DNA from: Paludibacter sp. 47-17
Lineage (GTDB): Bacteria; Bacteroidota; Bacteroidia; Bacteroidales; Paludibacteraceae
Length of the DNA stretch: 64,000 nucleotides
Assembly (NCBI GenBank): GCA_001898935.1
Contig: MKVT01000013.1
Location: 1-64,000 of the forward strand
Direction: 5' to 3'
A program made the translations under genes and the position numbers. Below are positions 57,217-64,000 of this stretch, piece by piece (within the stretch, counting starts at the first letter, position 1; every line of letters starts with the position of its first letter). A model generated the notes under the pieces. The model had not been told where the DNA came from. It was given only the letters and a program-made list of their open reading frames with translations, and searched no databases.

Positions 57217-57278
57217 AAATAAGTTCGCTTCGCTACCCAATCAGAATCCTGTTGAAGGTAGCGAAGCGAACTTATTTT
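57216..57278. terminator. Bidirectional terminator between recA and rpoD
   Basis: Perfect 22-nt arms AAAATAAGTTCGCTTCGCTACC / GGTAGCGAAGCGAACTTATTTT, 19-nt loop. Confidence 0.85.
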
Positions 57279-57312
57279 ATCATACGAACTGCAGGCCGCA
57301 GTACACCTCTTC

Positions 57313-58176
57313 TTATCCCAAAAAGCTTTTCAGCAATTTACTTCTTGAATGAGGTTTTAATTTACGGATAGCTTTTTCTTTAATCTGGCGAACACGTTCG
57401 CGGGTCAGGCCAAACTCATCGCCAATTTCTTCCAGGGTCATTTCGGGAACACCCAGACCGAAAAATTTCTTTACAATATCACGCTCCCGATCCGATAAGG
57501 CATTCTCGAGCACCCGTTCAATTTCTTTCGACAGCGATTCGTTCATCAGCGAACGGTCGGCATTCGGCGAATCGTCGTTGATCATTACGTCGAGCAGACT
57601 ATTATCTTCACCTTCCACAAAAGGAGCATCTACCGATATGTGGCGACCCGACACCTTCATTGTATCGGCAATCTTATCCACCGGAATATCCAGTTGTTCG
57701 GCTAATTCTTCAGCCGAAGGACGACGCTCGTTCTCCTGTTCGAACTTTGAAAACGCTTTGTTGATTTTGTTGAGCGAACCCACCTGATTCAAGGGCAAAC
57801 GAACAATACGCGACTGCTCGGCCAGAGCCTGCAGAATCGACTGACGAATCCACCACACGGCATACGAAATAAATTTAAAACCACGGGTTTCGTCAAACTT
57901 TTCCGCCGCTTTAATTAATCCTAAATTCCCTTCGTTGATAAGGTCGGGCAGACTGAGGCCCTGGTTTTGGTATTGTTTGGCAACAGAAACAACGAATCTG
58001 AGATTGGCTCTGGTCAATTTCTCCAAGGCGATACGATCACCATTACGGATTCGCTGCGCCAGTTCCACTTCCTCTTCAACAGTGATAAGATCTTCACGTC
58101 CAATTTCTTGCAAATACTTATCCAGCGAAGCACTTTCCCTGTTGGTAATCGACTTTGTAATTTTAAGTTGTCTCAT
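57313..58176 (-). CDS. rpoD: Primary RNA polymerase sigma factor (RpoD/SigA)
   Basis: [57 protein letters not shown], region 4 helix-turn-helix. Confidence 0.96.
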   Translation of the reverse strand: MRQLKITKSITNRESASLDKYLQEIGREDLITVEEEVELAQRIRNGDRIALEKLTRANLRFVVSVAKQYQNQGLSLPDLINEGNLGLIKAAEKFDETRGFKFISYAVWWIRQSILQALAEQSRIVRLPLNQVGSLNKINKAFSKFEQENERRPSAEELAEQLDIPVDKIADTMKVSGRHISVDAPFVEGEDNSLLDVMINDDSPNADRSLMNESLSKEIERVLENALSDRERDIVKKFFGLGVPEMTLEEIGDEFGLTRERVRQIKEKAIRKLKPHSRSKLLKSFLG

Positions 58177-58198
58177 TTCTCTTCTGAAAATTAGCGTG

Positions 58199-58230
58199 CA
58201 AAATTAGTAAAAATTATCGACATAGCCAAA
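58199..58230 (-). promoter_or_regulatory. Putative rpoD promoter
   Basis: Minus strand TTTG-N20-TAATTTTG. Confidence 0.7.
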
Positions 58231-58356
58231 CCGATATTGAAATGTCGTTGAGCATCATCTCCCCTGATAACGAATTCGAGGCAGTTTTAGTGCACCTTAC
58301 AAACACAAACGTTTGATAAGATAAAAAGTTTTATCGTGTTGATAAGAATTTTACAC

Positions 58357-58398
58357 GAAAAACAGTCTTCCTGTTTGTTCACGAGAAGACTGTTTTTC
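58357..58398 (-). terminator. Terminator-like hairpin downstream of degP
   Basis: GAAAAACAGTCTTC...GAAGACTGTTTTTC. Confidence 0.7.
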
Positions 58399-58430
58399 AC
58401 GCATTTAGAGCCGCACCGGCAACCAACTCA

Positions 58431-59921
58431 TCAATTCAACGGAATTGCATAATAGGCTGTCTGTCCGTTCGGATAGAATCCACTTACCCAAAGCACCTTA
58501 TTCGCATCTTCATTGTCCTTTACCGACTCCAGGGCAGTTTTGATATCCTCTTCGCTCGTCATCCGTAAATTATTTATCTTCAACACGATATAACCTGCCT
58601 TAATGCCGGCTTCAGCAAATTTACCCTTACGGACTTCTTTTACCTCCACTCCATAGTCAATTCCAAAACGAGACTTGATTTTCGAATCGACAGGTTTGAA
58701 GCTGGCTCCCAGCACATCCATAGTAACATCGGCAGTAACGGCCGAAGTGGTACCCTGCCGGTTTTTCAGCTCGGCCTTGAAATTCAATTTCTTATTATCG
58801 CGAACTACTTCAATTGTCACCTTATCGCCCGGGCTATACCGGCCAATCTGCTCCTGAAGCTGCGCTACCGTCTTTACTTCCACCTCGTTAACAGCGGTAA
58901 TCACGTCACCTTCCTTGATTCCCGCTTTTTCGGCCGCACTTTGCGGCGAGACCTGAGCAACATAAGCACCAGCCAGCACCTTAATATTCTTTTCCTTGGC
59001 CAGCTTCGATGTCACTTCATCCAAACCTACTCCCAACACGGCCCGCTGCACCACCCCATATTTACGGAAGTCGGAAACTACTTTCTGAACAATCGAGGCA
59101 GGAACCGCAAACGAGTAACCGGCATAGCTACCTGTTTGCGAAGCAATAGCGGTATTAATACCGATCAATTCGCCCCGGGTATTCACCAAAGCGCCACCGC
59201 TATTCCCCGGATTCACCGCCGCATCGGTCTGGATAAACGATTCGATGGGCATAGCCGAATTCAAAATATTAATATTCCGGGCCTTGGCACTCACAATTCC
59301 GGCAGTAACTGTCGAAGTTAAATTAAACGGATTACCTACTGCCAATACCCACTCTCCCACCTTTAACGAGTCGGAATTCCCAAAAATAATGTAAGGAAGG
59401 TTCTTCTCATCGATCTTCAGCAGAGCAATATCGGTATTCGGATCGGCACCAACAACAGTGGCCGAATAGGTGCGCTTATCGTTGAGCACAACCTCTATTT
59501 CCTTCGATTTATCGATAACATGATTGTTGGTAACTATATAGCCGTCTTCCGAAATAATCACCCCCGATCCGGCACCCTCACGAATCTGAGGCTGCTGCTG
59601 ACGAAATTGCGGACCAAAGAAATACTCAAACAACTGATCACGACCTCCAAATTGCGATACCTGTACTTCCGATTTCACTTTCACGTGAACCACTGCATTC
59701 ACGGTCAACTCGGCTGCAACCGTAAAATCGGTTTCACCTGCAGCCCCAACATTCCGGAAATTAGCATAGCTGGCCGGAATTTTATCGTTCGCAAACGAAT
59801 TTCCATCCACCGGCGAAGACCCGCTAATACGATCCACCACATAGTTGGTAGCCACGGTAACCCCCACCACCAAAAGAATCAGTCCTGTAAGATTTAAAAA
59901 TTTACTCGTTCTCATATCCAA
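58431..59921 (-). CDS. degP: Do/DegP-family periplasmic serine protease
   Basis: Catalytic TNNHVID, NPGNSGGALVN, two PDZ domains. Confidence 0.95.
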   Translation of the reverse strand: MDMRTSKFLNLTGLILLVVGVTVATNYVVDRISGSSPVDGNSFANDKIPASYANFRNVGAAGETDFTVAAELTVNAVVHVKVKSEVQVSQFGGRDQLFEYFFGPQFRQQQPQIREGAGSGVIISEDGYIVTNNHVIDKSKEIEVVLNDKRTYSATVVGADPNTDIALLKIDEKNLPYIIFGNSDSLKVGEWVLAVGNPFNLTSTVTAGIVSAKARNINILNSAMPIESFIQTDAAVNPGNSGGALVNTRGELIGINTAIASQTGSYAGYSFAVPASIVQKVVSDFRKYGVVQRAVLGVGLDEVTSKLAKEKNIKVLAGAYVAQVSPQSAAEKAGIKEGDVITAVNEVEVKTVAQLQEQIGRYSPGDKVTIEVVRDNKKLNFKAELKNRQGTTSAVTADVTMDVLGASFKPVDSKIKSRFGIDYGVEVKEVRKGKFAEAGIKAGYIVLKINNLRMTSEEDIKTALESVKDNEDANKVLWVSGFYPNGQTAYYAIPLN

Positions 59922-59947
59922 ATATTTAAGTTGATACCTTGATGTAA

Positions 59948-59978
59948 CAAAAAAACCGGAATCCTTACGAATTCCGGT
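59948..59978 (-). terminator. Terminator-like hairpin upstream of degP
   Basis: Minus strand ACCGGAAT-TCGTAAGG-ATTCCGGT followed by TTTTTT. Confidence 0.6.
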
Positions 59979-60207
59979 GCGAAAATATACAAAAGCTATT
60001 CTCGTTACACCCTTTGTCAGTCTTATTTATTCGATTTTAACAGTTTAATTTTAACATTTAAAACCGATTAACGAATCGACTGCGATTAATTATTAATGGT
60101 TAATTGTTAAATATTGAAGCTCGCACGAAAAACATCCGCACAAATCACCACAATTTAACACTTATCTTCAATTAAACTACTATTAACACCTAAAAATTAA
60201 CATTTGA

Positions 60208-61542
60208 TCAAAGGACTCCCTGAGCCATCATGGCTTTTGCCACTTTCAGAAAACCTGCCACATTGGCACCTTTCATATAATTTATATACCCATCCTGCTG
60301 CCGGCCATACCTGACACATTGTTCGTGAATATCCGACATGATTTGCTGCAATTTGGCATCCACTTCGGCAGCCGACCACGAAATATGCATGGCATTTTGA
60401 GTCATTTCCAATCCCGAGGTGGCAACACCCCCTGCATTGACAGCCTTACCGGGGCCATACATCACCTTATGGTCGAGCAACAAATCGATGGCCTCAGGAG
60501 TACAGCCCATATTGGAAAGCTCCCCTACGCACAACACACCATTGGCAATCAGCTGACGTGCATCGTTACCATTCAACTCATTCTGAGTGGCACACGGCAA
60601 TGCAATATCCACCTTCACTTCCCACGGACGCCTGCCCGCAAAGAACGGAACTCCATACTTTTCGGCATAAGGTTGTACGATATCGTTACAACTCAACCGC
60701 AAATCGACCATGTATTCAATTTTTTCGCCCGAAATTCCGTTTTCGTCGTATACATACCCATCGGGGCCTGAAATAGTAACCACCTTGGCTCCCAACTCGG
60801 TAGCTTTCAATGCAGCCCCCCATGCCACGTTTCCAAAGCCGGAAATAGCAACCGTTTTACCCTGAAGCGAATGACCGGCCGTTTCGAGCATTTGCTTCAC
60901 AAAATACAGCCCCCCGAAACCCGTAGCTTCCGGACGAATCAACGATCCTCCGAATTCCAACCCTTTACCGGTAAACACACCGGTATTCTCGCGAGCCAGT
61001 TTACGGTACATTCCATACAGGTAACCCACCTCGCGGGCGCCTACTCCAATGTCGCCGGCAGGCACATCGGTTTCGGGACCTATATGGCGCCACAATTCCA
61101 CCATAAAGGCCTGACAGAACCGCATTACCTCAGCATCCGACTTCCCGCGCGGATTGAAATCGGATCCCCCTTTGGCTCCACCCATCGGCAAAGTGGTAAG
61201 CGCATTTTTAAAGATTTGCTCAAAACCTAAGAACTTCAGAATCGAAAGGGTTACCGAAGAGTGAAAACGAATCCCTCCCTTGTAAGGACCGATGGCATTG
61301 TTGAACTGAACACGATAACCCAGATTCACCTGCACCTCACCCTTATCGTCGACCCAAGGCACTTTGAACGTGAAAATCCGGTCGGGCTCCACCAGTCGCT
61401 CGGCAATCTTGGCCTTCTCAAATTCGGGATGCTCGTTGTAAACTTCGGTGATGGTGCTTAACACTTCTCTCACGGCTTGCAGGTACTCCATTTCACCCGG
61501 ATGTTTGGCTTCAAGCCCCTGCATGATTTTTTCGATATTCAT
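60208..61542 (-). CDS. gdhA: NADP-specific glutamate dehydrogenase
   Basis: PYKGGIRFHSSVTLSILKFLGFEQIFKNALTTLPMGGAKGGSDF; ATG at 61542. Confidence 0.97.
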   Translation of the reverse strand: MNIEKIMQGLEAKHPGEMEYLQAVREVLSTITEVYNEHPEFEKAKIAERLVEPDRIFTFKVPWVDDKGEVQVNLGYRVQFNNAIGPYKGGIRFHSSVTLSILKFLGFEQIFKNALTTLPMGGAKGGSDFNPRGKSDAEVMRFCQAFMVELWRHIGPETDVPAGDIGVGAREVGYLYGMYRKLARENTGVFTGKGLEFGGSLIRPEATGFGGLYFVKQMLETAGHSLQGKTVAISGFGNVAWGAALKATELGAKVVTISGPDGYVYDENGISGEKIEYMVDLRLSCNDIVQPYAEKYGVPFFAGRRPWEVKVDIALPCATQNELNGNDARQLIANGVLCVGELSNMGCTPEAIDLLLDHKVMYGPGKAVNAGGVATSGLEMTQNAMHISWSAAEVDAKLQQIMSDIHEQCVRYGRQQDGYINYMKGANVAGFLKVAKAMMAQGVL

Positions 61543-61804
61543 AAATATTAGTTTTAAAAGTATGGTAGATTGAAAGTAGATTGTTAGTTTTGTGGTCGGT
61601 TTAAACAAAGAAGACTGATAAAAGTATGAAATACCAACAGAATCTGCCATTTTGTAAGCAAAAGTCGCCGAAAACGCCCGCTTATCCTCTGTTCAATCCT
61701 AAATACAACTATCAGTCCGTTAAAAAACTTACCATTTTATTTTCAGCAAATATAGAAGTTTTTTTCCGAATCCAAAACATATCCGAAAGAAAATTTTCAT
61801 CAAA

Positions 61805-64000
61805 ATGAATACTATCTACCGCAACATAAAACAGCTCTATTTCAAGGATACTTCCTTTGCCGACCTGATGAAGCACCGGATCTATAATATCCTCTTGTAT
61901 GCCAGTAAATACGACTCGTTTATGCTCGAAGAAGACGGCCGGATCGACGAACAGATCTTCAACGAATACACGGCGCTCAACCTTCGTTATCCTCCCCGTT
62001 TCACCCTGGTATCCGGCGAAGAGGAAGCCTATGCCCAATTACGCGACCGCGCCTACGACCTTATCATCTCGATGCCCAGCGGCGACAGCATCAATCCATT
62101 CGAATGGGCCAAGGGAGTGAAATCGGTATACCCCGACATTCCGATCGTGGTACTGACGCCTTTCTCGAAATCGGTTTCAAAACGCATCGCCAACGAAGAC
62201 CTCAGCGCCATCGATTACGTATTCAGCTGGCTGGGCAACCCCGACATCCTGCTCGCGATCACCAAGATGCTGGAAGATAAGATGAATGTGGAGGAAGACG
62301 TCAGTTCGGTAGGGGTTCAGGTCATTCTTTTTGTGGAAGACTCGATTCACTTTTATTCCTCCATCCTGCCTCATCTGTACAAATGCGTATTTCAGCAATC
62401 GAAGTCGTTCATGACCGAGGCGCTGAACGAGCACGAACAAATGCTCAGGATGCGCGGCCGGCCGAAAATTCTGTTCGCACGCACCTACGAAGAAGCCATG
62501 ACCTTGTACCTGAAATACAAGGATAATATGCTGGGCGTGATTTCCGACGTTAGCTTTCTTCGCAACGGAGAGCGCAACCGGCAAGCCGGAATCGACCTCT
62601 GCCGCGAAATCCGGAGGATGGATAAATACATCCCGCTTATTGTTCAATCGTCGGACAACGGCAACAAAGAGGCTACCGAAGCGTTTAAAGGCACATTCCT
62701 GAGCAAGAATTCGAAAACCCTGTTGAAGGAATTAAAAGATACGATTAACAACAACTTCGGCTTCACCGACTTCAACTTCATCAACCCTGCTACCGGAGAG
62801 GTAGAGGCGCGGGTACGAAACCTACGGGGGCTGCAGGATGTGGTTTTTTCGCTGAGCGACGAAAGCTTGCTTTACCACGTGGGACGGTACGATATTTCGC
62901 GCTGGCTGTATTCGAGGGCCATGTTCCCATTGGCCGAATTTCTCAAAAACACGAACATTTACGACCCCGGCATTGAAGATCTGAACAAGCTCCGGCAGGT
63001 TATTTTCGGCGCTATCGTAAAATACCGGAAGATCAAAAACCGCGGGGTGGTTGCCGTTTTTCAGCGCGACCGGTTCGACCAGTACTCCAACTTTGCCCGT
63101 ATTGGTGAAGGTTCGATGGGAGGCAAAGGGCGTGGCCTGGCTTTTATCGATTCGATGATTAAGCGTAACGAACAATTGCAGCAGTATGAAAATGCGCAGA
63201 TTATGATTCCGAAAACGGTGGTGATCTGCACCGATATCTTCACCGAATTTATGGAGACCAATCAGCTGTATCCCATAGCTCTTTCCGATTTGCCCGACGA
63301 AGATATTCTGAAACATTTTCTGAATGCCCGTATTCCCAAATCGCTCATCGCCGATTTATTTTCGTTTTTGGGCGTTGTGAACACTCCTATTGCCGTACGC
63401 TCGTCCAGCCTGCTCGAAGACTCGCACTATCAGCCTTTTGCCGGCGTATACTCTACCTACATGGTGCCTTACAACCACGAAAGCCGCACGCAAACGCTGT
63501 CGCTGCTCACCGAAGCCATTAAGGCCGTATACGCCTCGGTATTTTTCAGGCAAAGTAAGATGTACATGACGGCTACCAAAAACGTGATCGACGAAGAAAA
63601 AATGGCTATCGTACTTCAGGAAACGGTAGGTAATGCGCACGACAACCGCTTCTATCCTTCCTTTTCGGGAGTGGCCCGGTCGCTGAACTATTATCCTATA
63701 GGCTCGGAAAAGCCCGAAGACGGCATAGCCAATATAGCCATGGGGCTGGGAAAATACATCGTCGACGGTGGGGTCACCCTTCGCTTCTCACCCGCTTACC
63801 CCCACAACATCCTGCAAACCTCGAGTTTGGAATACGCGCTCCGTGAAACCCAGACTCATTTTAACGCACTCGACCTGAACAACATTCACTTTGTACCGCA
63901 GGTAGATGACGGATTTAACTTATTGAAAATAAATGTACAGGATGCGTTAAAAGACGGCACCCTGAAGTACCTTGCTTCCACTTTCGATCCGCGCGAACAG
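61805..64000 (+). CDS. PEP/pyruvate-binding (PPDK N-terminal-like) protein with N-terminal tandem receiver-like domains, partial (runs off right edge)
   Basis: Open frame of 732 codons with no stop, absent from the ORF track; VILFVEDS...GVISDVSF...LIVQSSD...FLSKN receiver motifs, then GEGSMGGKGRGLAFID and IAVRSSSLLEDSHYQPFAGVYSTY PPDK-like motifs. Confidence 0.88.
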   Translation, partial: MNTIYRNIKQLYFKDTSFADLMKHRIYNILLYASKYDSFMLEEDGRIDEQIFNEYTALNLRYPPRFTLVSGEEEAYAQLRDRAYDLIISMPSGDSINPFEWAKGVKSVYPDIPIVVLTPFSKSVSKRIANEDLSAIDYVFSWLGNPDILLAITKMLEDKMNVEEDVSSVGVQVILFVEDSIHFYSSILPHLYKCVFQQSKSFMTEALNEHEQMLRMRGRPKILFARTYEEAMTLYLKYKDNMLGVISDVSFLRNGERNRQAGIDLCREIRRMDKYIPLIVQSSDNGNKEATEAFKGTFLSKNSKTLLKELKDTINNNFGFTDFNFINPATGEVEARVRNLRGLQDVVFSLSDESLLYHVGRYDISRWLYSRAMFPLAEFLKNTNIYDPGIEDLNKLRQVIFGAIVKYRKIKNRGVVAVFQRDRFDQYSNFARIGEGSMGGKGRGLAFIDSMIKRNEQLQQYENAQIMIPKTVVICTDIFTEFMETNQLYPIALSDLPDEDILKHFLNARIPKSLIADLFSFLGVVNTPIAVRSSSLLEDSHYQPFAGVYSTYMVPYNHESRTQTLSLLTEAIKAVYASVFFRQSKMYMTATKNVIDEEKMAIVLQETVGNAHDNRFYPSFSGVARSLNYYPIGSEKPEDGIANIAMGLGKYIVDGGVTLRFSPAYPHNILQTSSLEYALRETQTHFNALDLNNIHFVPQVDDGFNLLKINVQDALKDGTLKYLASTFDPREQ

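Noticed and set aside
1-64000. CRISPR array, prophage, toxin-antitoxin or defence island
   Set aside because: No regularly spaced repeats, cas, integrase, phage structural or defence genes were recognised; the gene content is mostly housekeeping.

Overview
The window is an ordinary, gene-dense chromosomal segment from a Bacteroidales-type bacterium. This is inferred from TAnnTTTG -7 / TTTG -33 promoters, the trpBEGDCFA order and an rseC-rnfBCDGEA operon. From left to right it contains: a truncated IS3-family transposase end; a 2-oxoacid dehydrogenase E2/E3/fused-E1 cluster running into a PHP protein, an aldolase-SDR fusion and a SorE-like dehydrogenase; a two-component system with a YgiW-like gene; a biotin-dependent carboxyltransferase plus BCCP; MltF; argS with tRNA-Gly(CCC); the Rnf operon; serS, rpmA and rplU; an MscS channel; the full trp operon; DUF1858 and DUF438 proteins; several housekeeping genes; a large alpha-2-macroglobulin-like protein; recA, rpoD, degP and gdhA; and, running off the right edge, a PEP/pyruvate-binding (PPDK-like) protein with N-terminal receiver-like domains that the ORF track does not list. 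The strongest uncalled signal is a complete attenuation leader upstream of trpB: a promoter, a 22-aa leader ORF with three consecutive Trp codons (MNMKVNRTANNWWWHLQSNFCG*), and an intrinsic terminator ending about 20 nt before trpB. Other points of interest are the putative sugar-phosphate/2-oxoacid dehydrogenase cluster, the tandem-receiver PPDK-like protein, an argS promoter whose -33 box lies in the 3' end of tRNA-Gly, a palindrome on the rnf promoter, an rplU leader hairpin, and a thioester-less A2M. No CRISPR array, rRNA or obvious defence island was seen. All homology calls are from reading motifs, with no database search.
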